Positions 1-10,175 of a DNA stretch of 31,970 nt are shown here, piece after piece. The translations under genes and the position numbers were made by a program. Origin of the DNA: Chromera velia (taxonomy: Eukaryota; Sar; Chromeraceae); the NCBI GenBank assembly GCA_018398765.1, contig JAHBMJ010001336.1, positions 1 through 31,970 of the forward strand, written 5' to 3'. The notes beneath the pieces are model-generated. The model was not told where the DNA came from and did no database searches. It worked only from the letters and a program-made list of their open reading frames with translations. Positions within the stretch are counted from its first letter, which is position 1, and every line of letters starts with the position of its first letter.

Positions 1-2
1 GG

Positions 3-356
<354 letters not shown>

Positions 357-652
357 AGGGAGGGCTGGGAGGAAGGAGGAGTAGGCAGTGCACTGGTTAT
401 GACTGAGGGGTAGGAAATACTTAGCAAATGCCGAAAGGCATTCAGATGGAGGAGCGTCAAGTATGAGGTCGTATGAGAGAGAGAGCTAGTAGTGAGAGCA
501 GTAACCAGGACAGAAGGAAGAGATGAAAGACGTATAGGCCAGACGCTAGGAACAAACTTTAAGTCAATGCCCCCTATAGAACGGAATGAAATTACTGAAT
601 ACATATGCGATATGACACTACGTGTCATCCCGTGACTCCTGTCTTAAGAACT

Positions 653-654
<2 letters not shown>

Positions 655-687
<33 letters not shown>
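655..687. repeat. (TA)n microsatellite
   Basis: About 16 uninterrupted TA units. It directly follows the retroelement untranslated region and may be its 3' tail. Confidence 0.95.
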
Positions 688-689
<2 letters not shown>

Positions 690-692
<3 letters not shown>

Positions 693-1277
693 TATGGATT
701 AAAACACGGTTATTTTAGTGAAATTCTAAATGGAGGTGTGACTTTGTCACTGGTACATGGCTGGACCGCAGTGATCTGCACGCATGCAGCGAAGACGTGC
801 AGATTAATTCAGTCGGTAGTTAGATATGCAAGCAACACCTGCTTACCATACTTGTATAGAATATACAGAGAGTCATGGATGAAATGAGAGTCTGATGCGC
901 TGGATCTGGACTTACACTCGGAACCTTCATGGTGAGGTGTATGTATGCAGACTGTTCAATGGTATAACTATCCAAGTGGGAGAGTGCCCGCAGGAGGGCT
1001 GATAGATTCGTGCAACACTAGCTCTCCCACCACTCTAATTTTGCTATTTTGATTTATTCAGTCTATAATTTAGATCAAATTCAGCATAAGATGATTGATA
1101 AATACGTAACTATAAAAATCTTATTGATTGATATGATATCGGCTTGTATAGTTCCTAACACAGTTTTATAGGCACAGTTGCACTCAAGTGTAATATTAAC
1201 TCACAGCCTGAGGCTTGTCAGCCTCACAGTGGCTCACACTAAGACCTGAAGACTTATACTATAAAACCTTTAATATA
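690..1277. other. AT-rich stretch without a recognisable gene
   Basis: No credible reading frame. It holds two inverted repeats: GTGGGAGAG at 976-984 with CTCTCCCAC at 1022-1030, and TGAGGCT/AGCCTCA around a 4-base loop at 1209-1226. No mobile element boundary is visible. Confidence 0.6.
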
Positions 1278-1316
1278 CATCATCATCATCATCATTATTA
1301 TTATTTTTTTTTTTTT
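1278..1316. repeat. (CAT)n-(TTA)n-T(13) simple repeat
   Basis: Trinucleotide CAT units (1278-1294), TTA units, then a T run at 1304-1316. Read on the minus strand this is a poly(A) followed by triplet repeats at the 3' end of the LINE. Confidence 0.85.
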
Positions 1317-1686
1317 AATTATTAATCGGTCTATAGGCCATCATGCAATACATGAGTCTAGGACAATGCTTTATTGTCCCTTTGCCAGACCTGTATCATA
1401 CAACGGGAGGGGGCTTCATTCTCGCCATTCTAAACACCCTGTATCTAAAAGATGCTCTCTCAATCGCTGATGTCGTTTCCCTTCCGTGGGAGGAGTGCGA
1501 CGACTGCAACAGAGACTCTCAGGCAGTAGAGGCAGACAGGAAGACCGGTAGAAAGGGGGGACAGGAGATGTACTAAGTCTTGGGAGATGGAAAAAGAACA
1601 TTCAAAAGGTGAGACGAGAAAAGAGGTAAGTAACCATCACATGCATCGAATCGCAGGCCTTACGATGGAGGGCGCAGACAGATGTT

Positions 1687-2661
1687 TCACAAGAGTCGCA
1701 GGGCCGGTATGGGTGAGTGTCTGAGTGCCAGGGTGACCTTCATTCGTGCCAACAATTCGCTTTGCGTGGCGTGTTTTAGAGGGGTGGAGTCTTTTGATAG
1801 CAACCACTTTCTCTCTCTTTCTTGAGCTCTGTCTAATTTGGCTTCAATTTCGGTTACAACTAGGGTTACAATTGCATTCAGAGCCTCTCGATCTGCTCTT
1901 GTTTCTGTGCATTCAGTCAGTCAGTGCAGCAGATCGTCTGCTTTACCCCTACATGCAGGGCAAACCGCGTCTTCCAGCCCTCTGTACGGTGTATAGGGGC
2001 AACCACCAAGCAACATATACAGCAAGGCTGAAAAAGGGCCTAAGGACCAGATCGCAGCGTGAGGGAGGGAAACGAAACGGGAGGACGAAGGGAATGAAGG
2101 AGAAGTAGAGGAAAGGAAGAGGAGAGACGAATGTTGGGCAGTAGAATAAGACGTTTGGAACACGTTCGGTCTGACGCCTCTGCTAAACTGCAAAACCGCC
2201 CCCCGTGAAGCGGCCCTTTCTAAACAACCATCAATCCATTCATCAACTTCCCGGTTGATCACTGCTCTTAAGAGAAGGAGACGGCTAACCTTGATGGCTT
2301 TTTTTCTTCTTCTGATAGTTAGATTGACAGTCACAAATTCTTCCAATCCGGTCGACGCAATCAATTTTTGTGCGTGCATCATAGAGGAAGGACAATCACC
2401 ATTCATTAAAGCCGACCAGGCACCCGCGGGCATCTTGAGGTCAATATGTTTTAAGTTAGTCAAATACCCAGCAAGTCTTATCGACATATGCACACGTGCA
2501 GGAAGTAGACCGACAGCACACAGAGTAGATACACGGAAAGAGGAGAGAGACAGATTCAAAGCCCAATAGACAAAGCGCAATTGAAGGACATCTAATATAT
2601 TATCATCATCATACGCCATCGCTATCGGCCCATAGTAGGCGTCTAGCATTTGGCAAGTCAT
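1687..2661 (-). pseudogene. LINE polyprotein C-terminus with zinc knuckle, one in-frame stop
   Basis: The frame from 2661 down to 1921 encodes 246 residues, then meets TGA at 1923-1921, and runs on in the same frame for 77 more codons to a second TGA at 1689-1687. The interrupted region reads CPAC, eight residues, H, stop, LTEC, which is a C-x2-C-x8-H-x4-C knuckle with the stop falling on one of the variable positions. Such a knuckle near the end of the polyprotein is typical of LINEs. The following segment ends ALRHSPIPALRLL, a plausible natural C-terminus. Upstream, a stop at 2679-2677 and a frame change near 2610-2660 separate it from more coding-like sequence (2830-2609). The single stop means the copy is probably dead but not old, unless TGA is read through. 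Confidence 0.6.
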
Positions 2662-2830
2662 AGCACGTAAGGCAGATTATTAAATGATGGACCTTCATTT
2701 CATAACATTTGGCAAATAGCTTAACAACTGCATTTCTTCTCAAACTCTTCCACTTTTGGTAGGGTGTGCTTACACATGAGCGAGGCTGCTTCATGTGATG
2801 TTGACTGCCAACCATGCCACGCCACCTCAT

Positions 2831-3317
2831 AATGCTATCCTCTTCTCTGCTTGTACTTCCTAAGAATTTCCTTCACCTGACAGCCCTGAACCCAGCTTCC
2901 CTTATACAATATCATCTAAAGATAAATGAATAAATAAATATGATTTTATTATATAAATTATACCAATCCTATAGTGTTTAACATATAAAGTTAAATGTGT
3001 AACAATTACCCCTTACCGGAGCCCTTGTTACACATAAAAGTGTGTTAAAATTAGTATGTAATAATTCTAAACAATTTTTCTAATACCAAAGTGTGTTACA
3101 GTACTAATTCTACACGTGTACAAAAAACTGTAGAACCTGACAGCCTTTCAAAGCTATAAAATGAAGCTTTTAAAGAATCTAAACGTAAAAACTAAGTTTA
3201 AAACATCTAAAATGGTTGCTTAGTATATGCATGCCGCAAGTTGCGGACTACGAACGCACGGAACAGATGTGGGTCAACCTCTTATCCAACCTGCACTATA
3301 AGATACTCCTGCAGATT
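2831..3317. other. AT-rich stretch with an inverted repeat, no gene seen
   Basis: Perfect 11-bp inverted repeat ATGTGTAACAA (2995-3005) and TTGTTACACAT (3025-3035), and several GTGTGTTA/TTACAC words around it up to 3125. No credible frame and no clear element ends. Confidence 0.5.
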
Positions 3318-4562
3318 TTAATGGAGGGCCTCTGCCTCTCCAACTAGGAACGAGTAGTCCGGCTCTTCTCCCAAAATGGGCAGCCTCGCATAGACCTCCC
3401 CAAAGATCGTAGTCGGCTGTCCCACTGAGCCTCCTGGATCAACGAGTGGGTTAGGAACCATGTCAGCCTGTCCTCTAGCTCCCGAGTGTCCATCAACGAC
3501 AGCGTCGTCAACGTCAATCACTGGGATATTCCTCGGGCCCCTTTGCTGAGACTGCTGCTGCTGTTGTTGCACAGGTTGGCACAGGTTGTCCCTGCCTAGT
3601 GTCCCTACGCTTGGGGTTGGGGTTGCACCTGTGTTTGTTTCCTGGGTCAGCCTCTCTTGGGCTTCTGCTACATATTTTCCTCTGCTATCCCCATTTACAC
3701 ATCCCTCGCCAGTGTTTCTATGTCTCTACTGCATCATTTACTACAGCTGAAGGACCCTTTATCAGCCCTGCAGTCCTCAACACCCCCATCATCCCCCCTT
3801 GATTGCCTACATGCAGCCCGGTAGCACTGCTGCTGCTGCTGCTGCTACTGACTGCTACAGCATGCTGCGTCTGCTGTGGGAGGATTCTGCTGCCCGTACC
3901 TCGAAAGGTAGAGCTTCAGGGGCATCTAGAGAAGGATCTTCCTGAACTCCTGATCTACCCACTCTAGATCGAACCCATATTGTAGGAGCAGAGAGAACAC
4001 TGCCAAGTTGTTCACTCCTCTGAACATCAGTTCACAGAATTTCTGCAGACCTCCTTCCACTGCACTCATATGCTCCTCTTTCTTCCTTGTGGGTGCATTC
4101 GTCAACAGAAATGGAGACCCTGGCCCCCCAATGTCTCCAAACGTCAGCATTATGAAGTCCATGATGATCTCAGACACCGCAGGGTCACTTTGGTATATCT
4201 TTGCGTACTTCGGCATGTAGTAGGGGTTATGATCCCCCGTTTAGTCGATCAAAGGCGAAGAGGTACCTCATGTGAGTCTTGTAGGATCTCTCCGGGACAA
4301 CCAATACCACGACTCTGCTCGTACTCCCATCTTCACATACTTACCTTAAGCGATCTGCATGCGGATGAGAGAATTGAACAGGGAGAACTGTGCTAGTCGA
4401 GTCCGGAACTTGGTTTAGGTTAAGCACAGGCTGCGCACCTGGCCTATTCGGAACTGTTTCAGTCAGGTGCACATACCTTTTAGGAGTACCAGCAAACCCA
4501 AACCTCAGTCCTGCCGGTCTCGTGAAATCCACTCGAAAGGCTGGACGCTCAATCCCAGACAT
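3318..4562 (-). pseudogene. Decayed low-complexity protein gene, identity unknown
   Basis: Three minus-strand pieces seem to belong together. The first (4562-4341) starts MSGIERPAFRVDFTRP and reaches a TAA at 4343-4341. The same frame then continues VCEDGSTSRVVVLVVPERS to about 4240. A run of five G (plus-strand C run at 4234-4238) forces a change of frame into NPYYMPKYAKIYQSDP and on to LEWVDQEFRKILL, stop at 3926. Below that come serine- and glutamine-rich pieces encoded by CTG/CTT repeats (3827-3846 and 3551-3566), ending with an 84-residue acidic segment that closes at 3318. I do not recognise the family; a gag-like retroelement protein is possible but unsupported. One stop and one frameshift make it a pseudogene, unless the GTAAGT...GCAG segment around the stop is a 30-base intron. 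Confidence 0.35.
3827..3846. repeat. (CTG)n trinucleotide repeat
   Basis: Six to seven CTG units, with more scattered CTG to about 3881. On the minus strand this would read as poly-Ser, poly-Gln or poly-Ala depending on frame. Confidence 0.85.
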
Positions 4563-5143
4563 CGTGTCTATTACAGAAGAATAATACCTATTCCACAGTC
4601 TATGAGAAAATCAGACTTCAGACACTAGAACGATTAGAAACCGAAACGATCTACAATTCACTTTTTTTTAAGCAACCACCGATCCCTCTGCAACATGCCA
4701 GGTCTTATATCAAGAGCACACGTCGCTAAAAAATTTAATCTAGTAATATGGTTACAGTTGACTTCCTTGCATACTGTTAACTTTTTACTTGTCAGGCTAT
4801 TTGTCTGTTTTGTTCAATGTGTTCGTTCGGTATTCTAAAAACTTTGAAGAGAGCAGAGCAGTCTAAGTGAGTCGATCTAGGAGTCAATATGCATGCATGT
4901 ATCAATTTGATCACCTCATTTCAATTTAAACTGCCGGCGTCTATCTTTCCATCTCTGTCGCTGGGCAGCATAGGTGTGCGCTCTGAATTTTATTTTTCTT
5001 TGAAGGGCTACGCGCACTCACGCCTGCGTACAGTTTATTTTTGTCCCCCCGGCTGCCCGACTTCCCCACCATACACACTATCATTCATACACATTGGCGA
5101 CGCACAAAGTTAGGTGAGTGAGTGCGTGTGTGCATGCTTGCAC
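4563..5143. other. Stretch without a recognisable gene
   Basis: The 74-codon frame at 4889-5113 has no family features and no splice or start context that would support it. Nothing else seen. Confidence 0.5.
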
Positions 5144-5395
5144 GATAGAAATTTAAATCAAATTTCTATCATTTTTCTATCACTTTTCTAACAACTTTTC
5201 TATTACTTTTCTAATATTTCTAACATTTAATAGAAATTGACTATAATTTCTAACATGTTAGAAATTAAAGTCTAATTTCTATCACTTTTCTAACTTTGAA
5301 TTTCTGTCACTTTTCTACCACTTTTTTATTAGTTTTCTATCACTTTTCTATCACTTTTCCAACAACTTTTCTATCACTTTTCTAACATTTTTTGC
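5144..5395. repeat. Degenerate minisatellite of CTATCACTTTT units with hairpins
   Basis: The block is built from about 11-base units around CTATCACTTTT, with variants such as CTAACAACTTTT. Its left end is a perfect 11-bp inverted repeat, GATAGAAATTT (5144-5154) and AAATTTCTATC (5160-5170). Inside it lies a perfect 24-bp palindrome (5244-5267, half-site TAATTTCTAACA). Both arms use the same TTTCTA words as the tandem units, so inverted and direct copies of one unit are mixed. Confidence 0.8.
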
Positions 5396-6565
5396 AGAGT
5401 AGGTATATAAACTAATACTAACTAATACACACCTAGATAGACACTTTAAAACTATATAAACATAAACAGATCTAGATTTCACAATGCTAATAGCTACAAT
5501 AGGTTACAACACTAAGTTAGACTGTACCGTTATATATGCAATGATCTCGACAATGATTGTTTAATAATACACAATGGGGGGGATGTATTTTAGATTATTT
5601 TAGATCTGTTCCTAGCACGTCCGCCTTAATTCCTTTTGTCCTTCGGACTCCTTCCTAGTCCTTCCGCCCTTCTATGCAATACTGCAACACATCTGGCTAT
5701 ATTGTAACACTCTAGCTATAGATTCTACTCGATCAGTCTTTTGTGGTTCAGTCGTCCATGAGGATGAGTGCACTGCTGAATCCCCCCTTCTCTCCCCCTT
5801 TGACGGAGTGGCCTCGTGTGTCTCTGATGCACGCACTCGACCCCGGATCCGAGTCGCTGCTCATAGGTGGGCAACTTGTAGCCGAGCCTAGAGCCAAACT
5901 CGAATTTGGCCACAGACCTTCCTATACCTCTGCCCCCACTTCTTTAAGTCTTCTTGCTTAACAGTCCGGCCAGCTTGCAGTGCCCTGCACAAAAATGTGT
6001 TGGCTTCTTTGTGGAGTGTGCCATCGCCCAGGCTCACTTAGTCTAGTGGGATGAAGTTATATCCCCTGTCCTAGCCCCTGTCCCCACATATCCCTCCATG
6101 CTTCGTTTTCTTCTCTCATGATAATTCGTATTTATAGAATTTCATAAATAATTTGATATTTAAGTTATAATTATCATAATAATCACACATTAGTATGATG
6201 GGTGCAAAACTCTATAAACTGTTTAAATTTCTTTACCATTATTATATATACCAGCCACTTAGCCAACAACAATATAGATCGAGCTACGACTATTAAATTA
6301 ATAGACAAACAACTAAAATATAGCTAGAAGTAGGTGTATATAGCGCCACCGTGTGACCCAGGCATGACCTATAGGGTTTGAATACTATATAAATTATATG
6401 TCATTAAATACTAGCTGGAGAAAGCTCTTAATTGTTCATATTTTATGCTAGATTTGATGATTCGCAAAACCGCTAGCAAAACCGCAAGCATGCAGCAAGC
6501 TATTGGTGCGTTCTATATCTATGCATGCCGACTGTCTTGCATAGCACGAAGCTACAGATACGGGT
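5396..6565. other. AT-rich stretch, no gene seen
   Basis: Overlapping short frames occur on both strands at 5725-5961 but neither has family features. 6120-6440 is strongly AT-rich. No element ends found. Confidence 0.5.
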
Positions 6566-7780
6566 CTATGGCGGGTCCGCGGCTCCCTTTGCGTACAGCA
6601 CGCTGGCTGCCCTAGTATTATTATAATACACACACAGGTAATCTGTCAAGGTACCACCAGCGTGTTTACGCTCAGCACTTCTCCGCAGGTTGCGACGCTG
6701 CAGTGTGGCCTTCATATGCATGCTTGGAGTCATCCACTGCAGGTTTTCAACACTGTTGTTTGTTGGATTACTGTCAATGTGGTCTACCTGTAAAGACCTT
6801 TCAATAGCCCCTGCGACAAGAAGGGCCTTTTTTTGGTCACAAAGAAAAGCTTCAGCGACTAAGCGATGGACAAAATGTCCTCTTTGCTCAATTCTCACCT
6901 TCTTGTACACGTTTTCGAAGTATCCTTGTGTGATCCGCAGTCCACCAAAACGAACACGACCCATGTTTGACACTTCGACTGTTGTTCCTGTATCTTCACG
7001 TTTTCCGACACCGGAAATGCGGAGTTCCTTGAAGATCTCCCCCTCCAAAGTTTCAATCTTTGCTGGAAGCAATCTCAACTCCCAATTATTGATAAGCAAA
7101 ACTTGATTTTCCCGAAAATCTGCCAGGAGTTTCGACGATTTCACTCCAACAAATAGTGAGCACTTATAAACACCAGGAAAATCAATCTTTTTTCCGTTGT
7201 AAAGATGCCTTGCAGTAACCGGCATCGCAAGTGCGCTGAGCGAACGCGGTCGTGCAAGGCTGGCTTCCGTTTTTCTTCGGTGCTCCGAGGGAGTCAGCCA
7301 CTGAAGATTTTCCACCGCGTTATTTTCTTTGTTTCCATCCTTGTGGTCAACATGCAGTTTGGCGGAGGGAAAGGTGCGTTGTTTTTTGTTCTTTTCTTCG
7401 GCAAGAAAAGTCTCAGCAATTATTCGGTGTGTCCAAAAGCTCTTCGCGGTTTTCGAACAGAAAACTTTCAGGTACCCCACTGATCTGTTCAGATTACCCG
7501 GAGTAACTCTTTTCCGCGTATCTTGGAGAAGTCCAGCTCTGCAAGCTTTCCATCCCCCGAGTGCGCCCGTGATTGGGAGCACTACGGGAATGAAGTGCAA
7601 ATTCTCCGACCGTTGTGTCGAATTGGTCACGGTGGAAAGCAGGCAAAAAGTCCCTTTTGGGTTTACAAATTTCGGTCCATTTCCACTCCCTGTTTGCCTT
7701 CGTCTCAAAGCCCTGAACAAGGACCCCGTGGCTCGAAAGAGTCCTCCGTAAGCGCCTCGACAAACCAAAACTCTAAACAT
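6566..7780 (-). CDS. Homing-endonuclease-like protein with two HNH domains
   Basis: Intact single-exon frame of 404 residues from the ATG at 7780 (the frame is open 20 codons further, but only from a GTG). The first HNH domain has WTHRIIAETFL with H118, then VDHKDGN (D145, H146, N150), NN and NLQWLTP. The second has VHRLVAEAFL with H305, then VDHIDSN (D333, H334, N338), NN and NLQWMTP. VSNMGRVR (about 270-277), before the second domain, matches the NUMOD4 pattern, and GYLKV before the first looks like its eroded partner. The linker (about 184-238, FPGVYKCSLFVGV...NNWELR) resembles a NUMOD1/IENR DNA-binding helix-turn-helix. Such proteins nick or cut DNA and are typical of phages, giant viruses and organelle introns. 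The first about 36 residues are rich in Arg and Phe with no acidic residue, like a mitochondrial presequence. No host intron is apparent. Confidence 0.8.
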   Translation of the reverse strand: MFRVLVCRGAYGGLFRATGSLFRALRRRQTGSGNGPKFVNPKGTFCLLSTVTNSTQRSENLHFIPVVLPITGALGGWKACRAGLLQDTRKRVTPGNLNRSVGYLKVFCSKTAKSFWTHRIIAETFLAEEKNKKQRTFPSAKLHVDHKDGNKENNAVENLQWLTPSEHRRKTEASLARPRSLSALAMPVTARHLYNGKKIDFPGVYKCSLFVGVKSSKLLADFRENQVLLINNWELRLLPAKIETLEGEIFKELRISGVGKREDTGTTVEVSNMGRVRFGGLRITQGYFENVYKKVRIEQRGHFVHRLVAEAFLCDQKKALLVAGAIERSLQVDHIDSNPTNNSVENLQWMTPSMHMKATLQRRNLRRSAERKHAGGTLTDYLCVYYNNTRAASVLYAKGAADPP

Positions 7781-7840
7781 GGAAGCACGGACGAAATCCA
7801 AGAGAGATGGAGGGAAGGTTTTCTTTCGCCGCTGTGTCAC

Positions 7841-8594
7841 TGCTGAAGTAATCTCTCGTTAGAAGAAAAGCTCCAGCCGCAGTGGGAACATTCAGATGCA
7901 CATTTCTGAAGTGGCTTTGAGTTTCAATATATATGTGAAAATTACTCCGCGCCAGTACTCAGTTTTGAAGTGGTACGAAGGCCAGTGTGGATATTAAGCT
8001 CATGCAATGTCGACCAATGATTGAACAGATGAACTTCAGCAAAGCGAGCCGGCACGAATGCAACGCTCAGTGTCAGAGCTTGCATGCATGCATGAGCATA
8101 CTAAGTCTTCCGCATCATATGCATGCATTGCATGCCTGCATGTATCCATTCGCAACATATGATATCCCCTCAATTATAATACAGTGAGCACACGCATTTT
8201 GTCCATAATACAGTGAGCACACGCATTTTGTCCGCACTTTTTTTCCCATTTGTCCACACGCGGTAGTGGGCCCGACCGACTCACTCAGTGCCGGGGTCTT
8301 TGGTGGGCCCGCGATGGGCCCGCGCCATGCGGCTTGCAAGCACGCAGGAGTCCACTTCGGCACCTCCGACAGTCACTTTGGCTGCAAGTTTGGGATGGGA
8401 GAACGCTACTCAGTTCTCTAAAACATCCACTTCTTTCACCATGGCATTTTGTTTCGAACAAACGAAGCCCTCACCTACTGCGGAAACTTGCAGTTCTTCT
8501 TGACATTCTCTCGTTCGATTATCTGTCTCCCCGTCTCTAACCCTGTTTCACTTCTCTTCACCAAATCAGGATATGTCAGAGCAGGGACGTTTTC
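7841..8594. other. Intergenic stretch with clustered GCATGC words and a tandem duplication
   Basis: 8080-8145 is packed with TGCATGCATG-type words. Overlapping frames at 8115-8540 on both strands have no family features. Nothing else seen. Confidence 0.5.
8176..8233. repeat. 29-bp perfect tandem duplication (two copies)
   Basis: Copies at 8176-8204 and 8205-8233 are identical, beginning ATAATACAGTGAGCAC and ending TTTTGTCC. There is no spacer and no third copy, so it is a recent local duplication, not a CRISPR array. Confidence 0.95.
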
Positions 8595-8603
8595 ATTTTC
8601 ATG

Positions 8604-8619
8604 CTAGGGGGTAGCACTA
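8604..8619 (+). repeat. Left terminal inverted repeat
   Basis: Sixteen bases, perfectly complementary to 9685-9700. Confidence 0.9.
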
Positions 8620-9684
8620 CATTACTGTATAAGGGTGACCCTAACTTTATACATTCTCTAACAAAAAATCTAGACATGGCGGGCACTTGGTTTATATACC
8701 AATCTTTTTTTTTACATTCTAAAGTGTTGATTTCAGCTAACAGAACTAATGGCGGGTTACATCTTCACTTCAAAAAATTAGTTCAAAGTCATGTCGCCAC
8801 GATTTGGTGGGGTGGCGGGCAGCTTGACCTGATGGGGCCCTGAAGTCTATCAATGCTTGGACCCCCCTGCCAACGAAAGAAATACCCGCCAAAGGAAAAT
8901 CTACCGCACTCTTATGTTCCCGTTCACCCCCCACCAGCCCCCTACCACCACCCGCTAGCCTCCCACCACCACCTACCGCCTGGATCTGCCGCCTCAAGCA
9001 GTTGGTTCATACAGTTCTCTCTACCCAAACTCATTGGTTAATATTGGTTGGCAAAGAATGGTATAGAGAAAAAGGGGGCGGATCAGACGAAGAGTTTCCC
9101 AGAGAGTTTGACCAATGCTGGACACACAGTACCTATCACATAGGCATCACACGCGACCACACGTCATATATCCTTCCCACTTACCTGTATCTGCAGCCAC
9201 CGCAGAGGTCTTACTCCTCTGAGGTGGTTGAAGCCTGCATCCAACGAGCACAACAGATGCAGATCACTGCACTGACCTTGTCTGTAGCAGATGACACAGA
9301 CGGAAGAGCCTCTAGGTAGACCTGGGGGCTCTTTGTTCGCCACCCGCACAAACTGTCCCAGAGACCTTGCAGGGTATGCGTGAGGTGTTCACGTTTCTTG
9401 GTGGGGATTGACTATGTCTGGCGGGACGTGGTGGGGCAGGCGTACTGGCGGGAGGGGAAGGTTTGTTAAAGTCCATCCCCGCCATGAAAAGCCCCGCTAG
9501 ATCGTGATGACACCACCTTTGAACAACAATTTCTTATGAACTAGAAAGCATGAATGGCCCGCCAGAATAGAAATCAAATCTTTAACATGTTCTATATCTA
9601 TAACTTTTATGTAGCATAAGTCTAAACTATTATCCTAACTAGTTAGGAAGCCCGCTAAACTAGGGGTACCTATAATGTTTATCC

Positions 9685-9700
9685 TAGTGCTACCCCCTAG
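9685..9700 (-). repeat. Right terminal inverted repeat
   Basis: Reverse complement of 8604-8619, followed directly by the second copy of the 9-bp duplication. Confidence 0.9.
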
Positions 9701-9858
9701 ATTTTCATGTACATTCGCTACTCTCTTTCAAAATTGCCTGTGCTTTTTCAAAAAGACCCACAAAAAGGAGACGAATCGGAGTGACACTGTTTTTCTGAGG
9801 CAGTAGAGGCAAGCATATCGATCTCTCCTTTACTCTTTCCCTCCCTCCCTTCCTTCCN

Positions 9859-9989
<131 letters not shown>

Positions 9990-10010
<21 letters not shown>

Positions 10011-10175
10011 TTTTTAGCTCGCTCGCGCACTCTTTCTCTCTGTATATCTATGAATATCTCTTCTTGCTTTTTTGTGCATGTGCGTGTGCTGTGCATGATG
10101 TATACACATTTGCGTTTGTGTACGTAATTGTGTATGTGAACGGTATATGCGTGCGCGCACGCGTGTGTGTGTGTG
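9990..10175 (+). repeat. Duplicated module, copy 1
   Basis: About 186 bases, between a CT tract and a GT tract, that recur 542 bases downstream at 10532-10717. Shared landmarks include AGCTCGCTCGC, ATATCTCTTCTTGCTTTT and GCATGTGCGTGTG. Copies differ at perhaps one position in six by eye. Confidence 0.85.

Larger units (their letters stand above)
1278..2830 (-). mobile_element. Decayed LINE-type retrotransposon, 5' truncated
   Basis: On the minus strand a frame with retroelement character (1687-2661) is followed by about 350 bases of untranslated sequence and then A(13) at 1316-1304 and simple TAA/TGA-type triplet repeats to 1278, which fits a LINE 3' tail. An overlapping frame at 2609-2830 ends in another phase and looks like the upstream continuation after a frameshift. 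No target-site duplication was identified, so both limits are approximate. Confidence 0.55.
8604..9700. mobile_element. Non-autonomous TIR DNA transposon with 9-bp target duplication
   Basis: The ends are a perfect 16-bp inverted repeat: CTAGGGGGTAGCACTA at 8604-8619 and its reverse complement at 9685-9700. Immediately outside, ATTTTCATG occurs on both sides (8595-8603 and 9701-9709), a perfect 9-bp target-site duplication. Nine bases is usual for Mutator-like elements; hAT elements give 8. Weak similarity continues inward. The motif GGCGGG recurs in the subterminal regions, forward on the left (about 8680, 8753, 8814) and as its complement on the right (about 9556), the pattern expected of transposase binding sites. 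No transposase is present. A 105-codon frame from a TTG at 9002 to 9319 has no family features. The superfamily assignment is inference; the ends and duplication are seen directly. Confidence 0.85.

Noticed and set aside
8176-8233. CRISPR-like repeat
   Set aside because: Two copies with no spacer in a eukaryotic context: a tandem duplication.
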